Counted from the stretch's first letter, positions 52,052 to 61,639 are shown. The stretch is DNA of 64,000 nt from Paenibacillus sp. FSL R5-0623 (GCF_037974265.1 NZ_CP150233.1:1674001-1738000); one strand, 5' to 3'. Notes: generated by a model from the letters alone, not told the origin. Numbers and translations are program-made.

Positions 52052-52615
52052 TTGGATAACAAAAGTAGTTTGTATCGTCCAAATGCTTGGACGACCTCCG
52101 ATATACTTCATGGCGATTTAATTGCCAGTAAAGAACTTATCTATGACAAGTGTGGCTTTGTTTGCTCACAACCCCATGAAGAAGCACAAAATGCTGAATA
52201 CGGGGCGTATGTGTTCACCTTACATTCTCTCTCCATTCGATTTCGTGTTGCCAAAACCACACCAACCAAGATTGGACAATTTGTCACTCTGTGGCAGCGG
52301 GGTGGGGATGGATCGTCACAGCCATATGATGTATCAGATCCAGCAGATATGTATGTCATTAGTACGCGCACAGGCAGCAACTTTGGTCAGTTTGTGTTTC
52401 CAAAGCATGTATTGTTACAGCGAGATATCGTAACGGATCGTGAAAAAGGTGGCAAGCGTGCCATACGTGTATATCCGCCTTGGGATAAACCAACAAGTAA
52501 GCAGGCTCTAAAAACGCAGCAATGGCAGCTGGAATACTTCCTGGAAGTACCTTTTACCGAACCATTGAACTGTGATCAAGCACGAGTACTTTATGGCACT
52601 CGACGATTGATGTAA
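52052..52615 (+). CDS. MepB family protein
   Basis: A 187-residue cytosolic protein. AYVFTLHSLSIRFRVAKTTP, then GQFVTLWQRG and GQFVFPKHVLLQRDIV form the typical core of MepB, the uncharacterised partner gene of the mepRAB multidrug locus in Staphylococcus. The function is unknown, and no MATE efflux gene is near here. TTG 52052 follows AGGAGAG at about 10-15 bases. Stands alone. Confidence 0.85.
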   Translation: MDNKSSLYRPNAWTTSDILHGDLIASKELIYDKCGFVCSQPHEEAQNAEYGAYVFTLHSLSIRFRVAKTTPTKIGQFVTLWQRGGDGSSQPYDVSDPADMYVISTRTGSNFGQFVFPKHVLLQRDIVTDREKGGKRAIRVYPPWDKPTSKQALKTQQWQLEYFLEVPFTEPLNCDQARVLYGTRRLM

Positions 52616-52788
52616 GCGAAACAGTAGCCCAGCATCTCCAAACTCTTCTCCTCTGAATATTAGCTTTTCACCGATCTTTTAGGCATATCTCCTCTAATCG
52701 TTACTTCCCATTACTAAAGCGTGTGTTGTGTCCTCCATTTGTTAAAAACAGTGAACTTCTGTTCATTTCATTTTTTTGAAATTTGTGC

Positions 52789-52819
52789 TTGCCTTAATGT
52801 GAACATGAAGCCTTAGGAT
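52789..52819 (+). promoter_or_regulatory. MerR-type promoter with 19-bp spacer and operator dyad
   Basis: TTGCCT and TAGGAT are 19 bases apart, the stretched spacing that MerR regulators correct. Between them lies the dyad CTT-a-ATGT-ga-ACAT-g-AAG (52793-52810). It is 55 bases before the MerR gene, so the pair is probably autoregulated. Confidence 0.75.
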
Positions 52820-52874
52820 GTAAAAGAACCGGCCAAATGCATCCCAAAATGAACATAAAGGAGGAGTCAGCATT

Positions 52875-53291
52875 ATGGCTTTTTCGATAAAAGAAGCTTC
52901 CGAGCGGCTGGGTTGTCCTGCACATAAAATTCGTTATTACGAGAAGGAGGGACTGCTCCCTTACATTAGGCGGGATCAACATGGCAATCGGATGTTCGAG
53001 GAAGAACATCTGGATTGGATGAGACTGATGTCCTGTTTCCGGGCAACGGGTATGAAGGTATCTACACTGAAACATATGGTTAGTCTGGCGTTGGATGGTG
53101 ATTCAACGATTCCACAACGGAAAGCGATCCTTCACGAATATAAAGAGGAATTACATCGCCGCCAACTTGAAATTGCCGAAGCACTTGCAGCGGTGAATAA
53201 CAAATTGACCATCTATGAAGACATAGAGACAGGAAAGCTTCCTTCAGAAAGCAAGCTGCTAGACCAAATGGAAAGCATCGGTAAAGACTAA
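52875..53291 (+). CDS. MerR-family transcriptional regulator
   Basis: A 138-residue regulator. The N-terminal MerR helix-turn-helix reads [20 protein letters not shown], followed by [19 protein letters not shown], and ends in a dimerising coiled coil. No metal-binding Cys pattern is present, so it probably senses an electrophile or redox state, as AdhR/NmlR-type members do. GGAGGAG lies 8-9 bases before ATG 52875. It is followed directly by an aldo/keto reductase, the probable target. Confidence 0.9.
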   Translation: MAFSIKEASERLGCPAHKIRYYEKEGLLPYIRRDQHGNRMFEEEHLDWMRLMSCFRATGMKVSTLKHMVSLALDGDSTIPQRKAILHEYKEELHRRQLEIAEALAAVNNKLTIYEDIETGKLPSESKLLDQMESIGKD

Positions 53292-53317
53292 TTATGAACG
53301 GATGGAGAGATGGAGAA

Positions 53318-54289
53318 ATGAAGCACAGAGTGCTGGGAAATAGCGATATCGTCGTATCTTCGATGGGATTGGGAATTATGGGCATGTCTCCGGGAATGTA
53401 CGGGGAAACCAATGATGAGGAATCAATGAAGACCATTCATCACGCGTTGGAGATTGGTGTTACACTGCTAGATACAGCTGATGTATATGGTAATGGACAT
53501 AATGAAGAATTACTGGGAAAAGCGCTGAAAGGACGTCGCGATCAGGCCATTATTGCTACCAAATTTGCGTATACCCCGAACTATGAGACGTTGAATGGTC
53601 ATCCGGATTACGTGAAAAAGGCTGTAGAAGCAAGTCTTCGCCGGCTGGACACTGACTATATTGATCTGTACTACCAACACAGGGTAGATCCTCAGATTCC
53701 GATTGAGGAAACCGTTGGTGCGATGGCTGATTTGGTTAAAGAGGGAAAAGTCCGCTGCCTTGGCTTGTCGGAAGCATCGGCTTCCACTATGCGCCGGGCA
53801 CACGCCGTTCATCCGATTTCTGCGTTGCAGAGCGAATATTCTCTGTGGAGCCGGGATATTGAGGACGAGATTCTGCCGACTGCGAGAGAACTGAATATTA
53901 CACATATTGCATACAGTCCATTAAGCAGAGGGTTTATCTCAGGTGAGATTCGGAAATTCGAAGATTTGCATGTTAATGATCTGCGCAGATATATGCCGAG
54001 GTTCCAAGGAGACAATTTCGCCAAAAATATAGAAGTTGTGGATAAAATCAAAGAGATTGCGATGGAGAAGAGTTGTACGCCTGCACAATTGGCTTTGGCT
54101 TGGACAATGGCTAATAACGCATTGCCGATTCCGGGAACGAAACGAATCAAATATTTGGAGGAAAACGCGAACGCTGTAACGATTGAACTGACACCTGATG
54201 AATTAGCTCGTATTGAAAATGTAAGTCCCCAAAATGAGGTCCATGGAACACGTTATATGAAAGAAATGATGACTCAGCTTAACGGGTAA
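53318..54289 (+). CDS. Aldo/keto reductase
   Basis: A 323-residue TIM-barrel oxidoreductase. The catalytic tetrad is visible: Asp and Tyr in [11 protein letters not shown], Lys in IIATKFAY, His in DLYYQHRVD. It uses NADPH to reduce aldehydes, such as methylglyoxal or lipid-derived compounds. ATG 53318 is chosen: GGAGA lies 3-7 bases upstream and the sequence [19 protein letters not shown] is a normal start; ATG 53294 is also open. It forms an operon with the MerR gene, and so is probably induced by reactive aldehydes. Confidence 0.92.
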   Translation: MKHRVLGNSDIVVSSMGLGIMGMSPGMYGETNDEESMKTIHHALEIGVTLLDTADVYGNGHNEELLGKALKGRRDQAIIATKFAYTPNYETLNGHPDYVKKAVEASLRRLDTDYIDLYYQHRVDPQIPIEETVGAMADLVKEGKVRCLGLSEASASTMRRAHAVHPISALQSEYSLWSRDIEDEILPTARELNITHIAYSPLSRGFISGEIRKFEDLHVNDLRRYMPRFQGDNFAKNIEVVDKIKEIAMEKSCTPAQLALAWTMANNALPIPGTKRIKYLEENANAVTIELTPDELARIENVSPQNEVHGTRYMKEMMTQLNG

Positions 54290-54445
54290 AATGAGGCAAA
54301 AAAGGAAGTATGATTTAGTGTCATATCCTGTATAATTTAGAGAACAATCAGGTTAGCATTTCTGTAGAGAGTGAAGGATATACGATTGGAAAATAAGGTA
54401 TCCCTACTATGGGAGTGATTCTACTGTTACTTTGAATACTGGAGT

Positions 54446-54835
54446 GTGGTCATGATCGTTTTAACGTCAGCAATCGTATTCACCGTCTTGATTATGATCG
54501 TGATTCTCTTTCAGATTGCATTGGCTGCCGGGTTGCCGTGGGGAGAGTACGCCATGGGTGGGAAGTTTCCCGGGAAATACCCCATCTCCATGCGTTTTGC
54601 CTGCATAGTTCAGATCGCAATATTGGCATTTATGGGTATCATTGTTCTGAGTAAAGCAGGATTGCTTTGGCCTCGTTGGTCTTCGTTCTCAGATATCGCA
54701 ATTTGGTTTATCGTTGGGTATTTGGTATTGGGGACCATATTAAATCTGATTACGAGAAGTGTATGGGAACGAAGAATCTGGGCGCCCGTAACGTTGATGA
54801 TGTTGATAACCAGTATAATTATTGCCATTTCATAA
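54446..54835 (+). CDS. Hypothetical four-helix membrane protein
   Basis: A 129-residue integral membrane protein with four hydrophobic helices (VLTSAIVFTVLIMIVILFQI; RFACIVQIAILAFMGIIVL; AIWFIVGYLVLGTILNLI; WAPVTLMMLITSIIIAI) and the conserved-looking loop GLPWGEYAMGGKFPGKYP. The same loop occurs in small membrane proteins of many Gram-positive species, whose function is unknown. The start is GTG 54446 or ATG 54452. A terminator follows. Confidence 0.8.
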   Translation: MVMIVLTSAIVFTVLIMIVILFQIALAAGLPWGEYAMGGKFPGKYPISMRFACIVQIAILAFMGIIVLSKAGLLWPRWSSFSDIAIWFIVGYLVLGTILNLITRSVWERRIWAPVTLMMLITSIIIAIS

Positions 54836-54863
54836 TAATGAGCAACAACGAGATATACAAAAC

Positions 54864-54895
54864 TAGAGCCCTGGCATGTATGCCAAAGGGCTCTA
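54864..54895 (+). terminator. Hairpin after the four-helix protein
   Basis: TAGAGCCC pairs with GGGCTCTA, with an inner GGCAT/ATGCC helix. The tail is only weakly T-rich. Confidence 0.65.
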
Positions 54896-54977
54896 TGAAT
54901 CACTGCCGTTCCTCATTTATACTAATGATAGTTTAACCCTTACATAGAGAAGATCAACGGAGAGGAGCGGTTTATTT

Positions 54978-56015
54978 ATGCCGATCTACTACTACCTTGC
55001 AGCAGTTTTATTAGTCGTAACAGCCTATTTGGTTCGACGTAAGCTCAAGATTTTCCGTCCAGCAGGAAGACGCAGAAAACAGACGAAAGTTACGTACAGA
55101 CGAAAAAAAGCACCATTGAATCTTGGACTTCGAGAAGAAGTCCCCTATCAGCAAACCATTCTTCAATTGGAGAAGAGCTACAATAAGCATTTTGCGAACA
55201 AACTCAAGATCCGAATTCAACAGGAATATCCTAACATGAAAACGCTGGAGTATCGGTGGAAATTGATAGAGCTTAAGCGATATTTCATTGTGGCTTCATT
55301 ACTTAAGCAGGTGCCCATGTTCAGTGATGAAGTTGATGATTTGTGGCATGAGATGCTGATGTTTACGAAATCTTACGCTGATTTTTGTGCAGAATTAATG
55401 GGTTCCACGGTACACCATGAGCCGGCAATCACCCGCCGCGAAACGCCAGGAGCGCGTGCATGGTTTGACTGGGTGTATTGTCAATTATTCGAGTTCACCC
55501 CCTACAGTGCTGCAATCTGGGGTGATTTTTTCACTTACCCATTATCCAGTGATATACAGAAGCTGATCGCACAGGGAGATCAATCTGAACTGGTGAATGA
55601 ACTGTTTCATGCCAGACGCATGCAGGAAGATCCTGAAGCTGCTCAGGTGATTGCCTACTTGATTGATCAGCTACGTAGATCCGCAACGCTAAGTGAAGAA
55701 GAGCTATCTCCAGCATCTTCCGGAAGTAGCGATGTAGCTCTCGTCATGGCTAGCGCCATGGTGTATTACTCCATGCATAACGAGGCGACATATGGGCTAC
55801 ACATGGGCCGGCTGGAGCAGGAAATTCTTCCACAGGAAAAGTCAGCTTATGGTTCCTCGTCAAGCAGTGGTTGCACGAGCAGTTCCAGCTGTTATGCGGA
55901 TCAATGTACTGACAGTAGTAGTTCTTCGGGAGGATCTGGATCATCCTCAGGGTCATCTTCCGACTCTTCTTGCAGCTCATCCAGCTGTTCATCTTGTGGT
56001 GGTGGGGGAGATTAA
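54978..56015 (+). CDS. Protein with a GRDP-like helical core and a Cys/Ser/Gly-rich tail
   Basis: A 345-residue protein. An N-terminal membrane helix (YYYLAAVLLVVTAYLV) and a very basic stretch lead to a helical domain with the motif VDDLWHEMLMFTKSYADFC. That motif resembles the D-x-x-W-H...Y-x-x-F-C core of glycine-rich-domain (DUF1399/GRDP) proteins. The last 55 residues are Ser, Gly and Cys only, with nine or so cysteines, many in SC or CSS units. Such tails suggest metal binding or disulfide cross-linking, as in spore-coat proteins. The function is not known. GAGAGGAG lies upstream of the ATG. Confidence 0.7.
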   Translation: MPIYYYLAAVLLVVTAYLVRRKLKIFRPAGRRRKQTKVTYRRKKAPLNLGLREEVPYQQTILQLEKSYNKHFANKLKIRIQQEYPNMKTLEYRWKLIELKRYFIVASLLKQVPMFSDEVDDLWHEMLMFTKSYADFCAELMGSTVHHEPAITRRETPGARAWFDWVYCQLFEFTPYSAAIWGDFFTYPLSSDIQKLIAQGDQSELVNELFHARRMQEDPEAAQVIAYLIDQLRRSATLSEEELSPASSGSSDVALVMASAMVYYSMHNEATYGLHMGRLEQEILPQEKSAYGSSSSSGCTSSSSCYADQCTDSSSSSGGSGSSSGSSSDSSCSSSSCSSCGGGGD

Positions 56016-56036
56016 TGAAGGAGCATTCCTGTAAGG

Positions 56037-56135
56037 TTCCAGTTCACCGATCACCTTGGTAGGATTGGGAGGTGTCAAACGATTTTTTCGCTCCAACGTC
56101 GACTGAATTCCTTGCTCGGCAAAGCGTTTACGAAC
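56037..56135 (-). pseudogene. IS630-family transposase remnant
   Basis: The minus strand reads VRKRFAEQGIQSTLERKNRL then TPPNPTKVIGEL. This matches the hinge after the helix-turn-helix of IS630 transposases (pattern W-R-x-R-F-x-E-x-G-L-x-x-x-L...R-P). Only this short part survives, and no ends are seen. The rest of 56016-56298 holds a hairpin. Confidence 0.65.
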
Positions 56136-56210
56136 GAGCTATGTCATAACATAGCGTTGAAATATCTATTACAGTTGAAAGAGGTGATTCCATTGGTAAA
56201 TCCATAAACG

Positions 56211-56255
56211 GAGAAAAATCCATGTATTAGTTTGAATAAGCATGCGATTTTTCTC
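56211..56255. terminator. Hairpin, possible bidirectional terminator
   Basis: GAGAAAAATC pairs perfectly with GATTTTTCTC around a 25-nt loop. Confidence 0.5.
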
Positions 56256-56298
56256 TGCCTATGATATGAAAATATCCATGTAGAGGAGAAGAATTGAC

Positions 56299-57153
56299 AT
56301 GTTAAATCAATTAAGCGATTCCATATATTATATGTCCAACGATAATGATAGAGAAAGACCGGTACTAGGCTTGGTGTGTGGGGAAAAATATAGTCTGGTG
56401 ATCGATGGTGGAAATTCGGTTCAGCATGCCAGAGACTTTATCGAGGAGATTCGATGCTTAAATGTGCCGCCTGTTCAGTATGTGGTTATTACCCACGCGC
56501 ATTGGGATCATTTTTTGGGAATGAATGAATTCGGTGCGACGATCATCGTTAATGGTTTAACCAATAAGCGTTTGAACGACTGGAGATGTTATTCCTTTGA
56601 TGATCAGTCACTTCGTGAGTATGTAGATGCCGATATGATCAGTGCGCATTGCATGGAAATTATACAGACGGAAATCCCGAGGAGAGAATCATTTCTACTA
56701 GATAAGCCCGGTATCGTCTTTAAAGATTCTCTCCGGATTGATCTGGGGAACAAGCTCTGTATGCTGGAACAGATTCGAAGTACGCATACGGACGATTCAA
56801 CCATTGTGTATATTCCGGATGAGAAGACAATTTTCCTCGGAGACAGTCCGTATTCTACAACGACTCGTTCGTTATTTCATTATAAGCAGGATCTGTTATT
56901 CCCGATGATACAGGATATCGAGCGATATGATGCGGAGCACTTCTTGTTAGGGCACGAGTCCATATGTGATTCGGAAGAGATGAAGATATTCTTCGAACAG
57001 CTGGTCGCTTGCAGTAAATCAGTGAAAAATACATCTTTGGAGGAAGCCATAAGTTTGTTTGAAAGAGAACAGCGACGTGTTCCTGTGGGGGATGAACTCT
57101 TTTTTCTCAAAGCATTGGTTAATGATCGAATCTTGCAGGCTCAAAAAGATTAG
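56299..57153 (+). CDS. MBL-fold metallo-hydrolase
   Basis: A 284-residue cytosolic enzyme of the metallo-beta-lactamase fold. The metal motif HAHWDH spans His66, His68, Asp70 and His71 (YVVITHAHWDHFLGMNEFG). Later ligands are in RSTHTDDSTIVYIPDEKTIF, with its Asp, and a final His in FLLGHESI. Members hydrolyse thioesters, lactones or phosphodiesters; the substrate is unknown. GAGGAGAAG lies 6-10 bases before ATG 56299. It is monocistronic, followed by a terminator. Confidence 0.88.
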   Translation: MLNQLSDSIYYMSNDNDRERPVLGLVCGEKYSLVIDGGNSVQHARDFIEEIRCLNVPPVQYVVITHAHWDHFLGMNEFGATIIVNGLTNKRLNDWRCYSFDDQSLREYVDADMISAHCMEIIQTEIPRRESFLLDKPGIVFKDSLRIDLGNKLCMLEQIRSTHTDDSTIVYIPDEKTIFLGDSPYSTTTRSLFHYKQDLLFPMIQDIERYDAEHFLLGHESICDSEEMKIFFEQLVACSKSVKNTSLEEAISLFEREQRRVPVGDELFFLKALVNDRILQAQKD

Positions 57154-57193
57154 ATAGTCCTTGTATTGGAGTTATAGTAACGGTTTAGACAGG

Positions 57194-57222
57194 CAGCTGG
57201 CTATATAGTCAGCTGTTTTTCT
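57194..57222 (+). terminator. Intrinsic terminator
   Basis: CAGCTG-g-CTATATAG-t-CAGCTG forms a stem, followed by TTTTTCTTG. It ends the MBL gene. Confidence 0.75.
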
Positions 57223-57321
57223 TGTAAAACAGGCAGCTCATATTTGAAGCGCTAATGGACTCAATGAGGTAAACTATAGTAAATATTTATTTCTTTTTTT
57301 TTATAGGAGGAGAGGTGCTTA

Positions 57322-58176
57322 ATGATAATTTCCTACAAGATACCCCATTTGCTGAAAGAAATCATCGCATGGGAGGAAGAGATTAAACAGGAAGTTCCTT
57401 ATTTGGAGACACCAACAGGTTATTTTCTGCAATTTGATCCCCATGATAATGGAGGGTATATGAGTTCTCCAGTTGACGCAATCATGTTTGCACGTACAGG
57501 AATGGGGGGGATTCATTTCTCCTTCTTGACTGATTTTGGCAATGTTACTGATTTGAGTGTAGTGCCTATTGTTCGGGTTGATCCCATGGCTTTTGGAAGT
57601 TATGCGAGGATTGTGGCTAGAAATATTAGAGATTTTTTTGCCCTTGGATTCTCGGGACATGAAAGACTTCTGCTGAATGAATTTGAATCGAAACAACAAT
57701 ATTTGGACTACGTGAAAGAGCAAGAGGACAACACGAGCGAAAGTGACTATTTCGATAAGAAAAAGTGGGACCAAGAACAACAGAAGGTGAGAGATTTGGC
57801 TGTGCAACGTTTTGGGTTTCAGCTTATCCATGACGGATACTCCTATAGTGAAGAAGTTCGGCAAACAAGGCGAAATGAAGTCATTTTAGATACCTTAGAT
57901 GGTCTTGGTGTTTCAGTGGGAGAGGCATCGGTGAATTGCTCCGGAGCAGTTCCTCACCCGTGGCATGAGAAGGAAATTCCGTATGATCAAGAGGAACAGC
58001 TGAAATCCTATATCTCCAGTGCAGAGCAGATTGGACTACTTAGTTTATTACGAGATGTTCAGGCACAAGGATTCGATAATAGTGATGTGTTTCGGGCGAT
58101 CCACAACCGACTTATCTCGCTTGGATTGTCTGTGGAGGAACAAATGCTGGCACGTTATATGCACAAGTTATATTGA
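57322..58176 (+). CDS. Hypothetical protein, possibly SMI1-like
   Basis: A 284-residue acidic cytosolic protein. The opening PHLLKEIIAWEEEIKQEVPY and the block GGIHFSFLTDFGNVTDLSVV recall SUKH/SMI1-like immunity or housekeeping proteins, but no clear match can be claimed. The C-terminal part is helical and charged. ATAGGAGGAGAGG lies 6-8 bases before ATG 57322. The function is unknown. Confidence 0.7.
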   Translation: MIISYKIPHLLKEIIAWEEEIKQEVPYLETPTGYFLQFDPHDNGGYMSSPVDAIMFARTGMGGIHFSFLTDFGNVTDLSVVPIVRVDPMAFGSYARIVARNIRDFFALGFSGHERLLLNEFESKQQYLDYVKEQEDNTSESDYFDKKKWDQEQQKVRDLAVQRFGFQLIHDGYSYSEEVRQTRRNEVILDTLDGLGVSVGEASVNCSGAVPHPWHEKEIPYDQEEQLKSYISSAEQIGLLSLLRDVQAQGFDNSDVFRAIHNRLISLGLSVEEQMLARYMHKLY

Positions 58177-58237
58177 ATGTAAAATATAATTTTGGCGGTA
58201 GACAGACGGTTTGCAGAGAAGTGCTTACTAATTAAAA

Positions 58238-58278
58238 GAACAGGGCAAAGTTCCGTTCTACGGAGCTTTATCCTGTTC
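58238..58278. terminator. Bidirectional terminator
   Basis: GAACAGG-n2-AAAG pairs with CTTT-n2-CCTGTTC, with inner TCCG/CGGA. It lies between two converging genes. Confidence 0.8.
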
Positions 58279-58313
58279 TCGTGTACATTATAACTAACAT
58301 GAAATGAAATTAA

Positions 58314-59297
58314 TCAATGGTGATGATGCGCATGAGCATCTGGTGCGTCGCCTTTGACGGTACATAGTACCGAGGTGTCATGCAGATGTTTCTCGGACTC
58401 GACTTGGAGTGTTACATGTTTGATTTCTTTATGCTCCAGCATATGTTCAATCTTCTGAACCAGGATCTCGGATGCATAAACATCCATCGTTCCATCCACC
58501 ACAATATGAGCGGTCAGCGCATTCAGGTTACTGGTAATGGACCAGACATGAACATCGTGTACACCTTTGACGCCATCGACTTGTTTGATAGTCTGCACCA
58601 GGTCATTCACATCCACATTGGCCGGAGTACCTTCCATCAAGATATGAAGGGATGATTTGGTGACATAGAAACCACTACGCAATACCAGTGCAGCGACAAT
58701 CACACTCGCAAGTGGATCGGCCCAACCCCAACCAAAGAACATCATGAGCAGTGCTGCCGCAATGGCCCCAACCGATCCCAACATGTCACTGATGACATGG
58801 AGATAAGCACCACGCATATTCAGGTTATTCTCCGTATCGCTACCACGCATCATGATCCAGGCCACCAGAATATTGATGAACAATCCAATGACGCTGATGA
58901 TTAACATGCCTACTGTAGCAACTTCCGGGGGATTGATAAAACGCCCAATCGCTTCGTAGAAAATGTAGAGTGCAATGGCGATTAACGTAACTCCGTTTAA
59001 CGTGGCAGCCAAAATCTCGAATCTTCTGTAGCCGTACGTTTTGCCAGTATTTACTGCTTTTTCACCAAACGTGAACGCCAGCAAAGCGATACCGAGCGCA
59101 ATAGAATCGGACAACATATGGCCTGCATCCGAGATAAGCGCGAGACTGTTGGTGATGAATCCACCAATGGCTTCTACGATCATATAGATGGTAATAATAA
59201 TGAAGGAAAACAACAGGACTTTCTTGTTATTGGTGGTGTGAGCGTGGTTGTGTCCATGATCGTGCCCATGGATCTGATCGTGATGATGTCCGGACAT
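58314..59297 (-). CDS. Cation diffusion facilitator (CzcD-type metal exporter)
   Basis: A 327-residue membrane protein with six helices and a cytosolic C-terminal domain. His-rich ends (HHHDQIHGHDHGHNHAH at the start, AHHHH at the end) bind metal. The transport site is formed by ALISDAGHMLSDSIALG in helix 2 and AYLHVISDMLGSVGAI in helix 5, each with a D...D pair, which fits Zn(II), Co(II) or Cd(II) in exchange for protons. A consensus sigma-A promoter and an ArsR/SmtB-like operator lie upstream, so it is probably induced by excess metal. Confidence 0.92.
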   Translation of the reverse strand: MSGHHHDQIHGHDHGHNHAHTTNNKKVLLFSFIIITIYMIVEAIGGFITNSLALISDAGHMLSDSIALGIALLAFTFGEKAVNTGKTYGYRRFEILAATLNGVTLIAIALYIFYEAIGRFINPPEVATVGMLIISVIGLFINILVAWIMMRGSDTENNLNMRGAYLHVISDMLGSVGAIAAALLMMFFGWGWADPLASVIVAALVLRSGFYVTKSSLHILMEGTPANVDVNDLVQTIKQVDGVKGVHDVHVWSITSNLNALTAHIVVDGTMDVYASEILVQKIEHMLEHKEIKHVTLQVESEKHLHDTSVLCTVKGDAPDAHAHHHH

Positions 59298-59395
59298 TTA
59301 AATCCTCTCCTTTGGAGCCTTGCTCCGTTATGTAATATGATTTCTAGTGTGGAATAAAGATGATTCTTGGCTTGTTTGATCATCTACAAATGAAT

Positions 59396-59415
59396 ATATG
59401 AGCGTTTGTTCATAT
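59396..59415 (-). promoter_or_regulatory. ArsR/CzrA-like operator of the metal exporter
   Basis: On the minus strand ATATGAACAAACGCTCATAT: perfect 6-bp arms ATATGA/TCATAT and the TGAA-N6-TTCA-like core of ArsR/SmtB sites. It lies 11 bases after the -10 box, where a repressor would block transcription. No arsR gene is near. Confidence 0.6.
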
Positions 59416-59426
59416 GTTATGGTTTT

Positions 59427-59455
59427 ATTATAGTTGCGCCTCATAATAGTGTCAA
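59427..59455 (-). promoter_or_regulatory. Consensus sigma-A promoter of the metal exporter
   Basis: On the minus strand TTGACA (59450-59455), 17-base spacer, TATAAT (59427-59432): a perfect consensus promoter. Confidence 0.9.
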
Positions 59456-59588
59456 CCAGATTCATGGAAATATAAACATGGCCGCGGTGTTCCCGGGATT
59501 GTGTGCTGGCGAATGAGATTGCTTTTATGCTACCATCTGTTCAGGATCAAAGTGAGATGCACTGCTACATAGAAGGGCGGACAACGAT

Positions 59589-60266
59589 ATGAAACATCTG
59601 CTGCTGGCAGACGATGATGCCAATATTCGAGCACTCCTGCGGCATGTCATGACCAAGGAAGGGTATCGAGTTCATGAAGCGCAGGATGGACTGGAAGCGG
59701 TCAAACTAATGCAAGAAACCCCGATTGATCTGGCAATCTTAGATGTGATGATGCCGGGCATGGACGGACTGGAGTTATGTGATTTCATTCGGCAGCACTA
59801 CGATATTCCCATTATGCTACTGACGGCACGTGATCAGCTATCCGATAAGAGAGACGGTTATTTGAGAGGAACAGATGAATATGTGACCAAGCCATTTGAA
59901 CCGGAAGAACTGGTCTATCGGGTAAAGGCATTGTTTCGTCGGTACCATCGCACATCCAGCGATATCATCCGTATGAACCGAATCGTCATTGACCGCAACA
60001 ATGTGGAAGTTACGGATGGGCAATCCATTCTCTTTTTGCCAATGAAAGAATTTGAATTACTCTCACAGCTTGCCCAGTTTCCGGGGCGTTTGTTCTCTCG
60101 AGATGAGCTCATTCGGCTGGTATGGGGAGCGGATTACGAAGGAGATGACCGTACCGTTGATGTGCACATCAAGCGGTTACGTGATCGTTTTGCCGATTAT
60201 ACGGACGATTTTGTGATCCAAACGGTCCGGGGCATTGGTTACAAAATGGAGGTGAAAGCACCTTGA
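59589..60266 (+). CDS. hssR: Haem-response regulator HssR
   Basis: A 225-residue OmpR-type regulator. The receiver domain has acidic residues at 8-10 and the phosphorylation site Asp52 (LAILDVMMPG); the C-terminal winged helix reads YEGDDRTVDVHIKRLRDRF. The run LTARDQLSDKRDGYLRGTDE closely follows staphylococcal HssR. HssR activates the haem exporter genes hrtBA, here directly downstream. The gene overlaps hssS by four bases. Confidence 0.88.
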   Translation: MKHLLLADDDANIRALLRHVMTKEGYRVHEAQDGLEAVKLMQETPIDLAILDVMMPGMDGLELCDFIRQHYDIPIMLLTARDQLSDKRDGYLRGTDEYVTKPFEPEELVYRVKALFRRYHRTSSDIIRMNRIVIDRNNVEVTDGQSILFLPMKEFELLSQLAQFPGRLFSRDELIRLVWGADYEGDDRTVDVHIKRLRDRFADYTDDFVIQTVRGIGYKMEVKAP

Positions 60267-61639
60267 GAACCTTGTACGTCCGGGTATTCCTCATTACGAT
60301 TGCGGTGATTATGGTCAGCGGCATCCTCGGTTTTCTTTTGTCCAATATCTACTATCATACAAAGCTCAAGGATTTCAATGATGAGAAGCTGGTGGGCATT
60401 GCAGCGGAAATGAAACAATTTGTGGAGCAGCAACCGGACACAATGGAGCAGTATTTGAACAACGCCGCCGCACTCGGGTACGAAATCTATGTGACGGATG
60501 GAAAAGGCAACGACCAATTCTACGGCCGCGAATTCCGTGAGAAAGATCTGGACAAGCAAGCTGTGGTACGGGTATTGAATGGTGAGGTGTATCATGGCGT
60601 TGCCCAGTTTCCAAGCAAACCGTTCATTACCGGTTTCTTCGATAATCAATTAAGCAATACCGTGGGTGTTCATCTACAGCTAGGCAATGCGAATTACGCT
60701 CTCTTTATGCGTCCGGATGTAATTCTGCAGTTCGGTGAGCTGCGAATCTTTTTTGCACTGATTGGCGCATTTACCATAGGCATTAGTATCTTGATCTTTC
60801 TGATCAGTACCCGTTATCTGGTCAATCCAATTGAACGTCTGTCCGAGGCGACCAAGCGCATTGCTCAAGGAAAATATAATCTGAAATTGCCTACCGCAAG
60901 GCGGGATGAGATTGGACAGCTGGCTCAGCATTTCATGACCATGAGTCGTGAATTGGAGAGGGTCGATCAGGCGCGGCAACAGTTTGTATCCAACGTATCG
61001 CATGAGATTCAATCGCCGCTGACCTCCATTCAGGGGTTTGCCCAATTGGTGGCGGATCGCGATCTGCCCGAACAGGAACGAGAGCACTATGCATCGATCA
61101 TTGAGGAGGAGAGTCGTCATCTCTCTTTGCTCAGTAAACAATTGCTTCTATTGTCCTCCCTTGAACAAGGCAACGAGGATCTGTCCAAAGTAAAGTTCTC
61201 TTTGCGAGATCAATTCCGGCAAGCGGTTCAGGTGTTGCAATGGCAACTCGAAGAAAAAGAACTGCTGCTTCGGATATCGGTGCCCGAATCCATCCAGCTG
61301 GTCGGCAATGAAGTGCTGCTCATGCAGGTGTGGATGAATCTGCTGGGAAATGCAGTGAATCATCTGCCACAGGGAAGAAGCATCGAGATTCATGCCGAGC
61401 AAATGGATAACCAGTGTGTGATTCAGATTAAGGATACAGGGGACGGGATTGCTGCGGAGCATCTGCCTTTCCTGTTCGATCGATTCTATCGGGTGGACCG
61501 TGCGCGGGAACGTTCTTCCGGCCGAACCGGGCTTGGACTTGCCATTGTGCAGAAAATTATTCGAATCCATGACGGTACAATTGAGGTCGCCAGTTCGCCT
61601 GAGGGAACAGTCTTCACCGTGACACTTCCGCAGATGTAA
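60263..61639 (+). CDS. hssS: Haem-sensor histidine kinase HssS
   Basis: A 458-residue membrane kinase, the same length as staphylococcal HssS. Two membrane helices (10-28 and 160-182) flank an external sensor domain with the HssS-typical strings FYGREFREKDL, VVRVLNGEVYHGV and FITGFFDNQLSNTVG. A HAMP domain, the H box with His247 (SNVSHEIQSPL) and the ATPase domain (NQCVIQIKDTGDGI; GLGLAIVQKI) follow. It senses haem excess or the damage it causes and phosphorylates HssR. Start TTG 60263 overlaps the hssR stop. Confidence 0.88.
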   Translation: MRTLYVRVFLITIAVIMVSGILGFLLSNIYYHTKLKDFNDEKLVGIAAEMKQFVEQQPDTMEQYLNNAAALGYEIYVTDGKGNDQFYGREFREKDLDKQAVVRVLNGEVYHGVAQFPSKPFITGFFDNQLSNTVGVHLQLGNANYALFMRPDVILQFGELRIFFALIGAFTIGISILIFLISTRYLVNPIERLSEATKRIAQGKYNLKLPTARRDEIGQLAQHFMTMSRELERVDQARQQFVSNVSHEIQSPLTSIQGFAQLVADRDLPEQEREHYASIIEEESRHLSLLSKQLLLLSSLEQGNEDLSKVKFSLRDQFRQAVQVLQWQLEEKELLLRISVPESIQLVGNEVLLMQVWMNLLGNAVNHLPQGRSIEIHAEQMDNQCVIQIKDTGDGIAAEHLPFLFDRFYRVDRARERSSGRTGLGLAIVQKIIRIHDGTIEVASSPEGTVFTVTLPQM

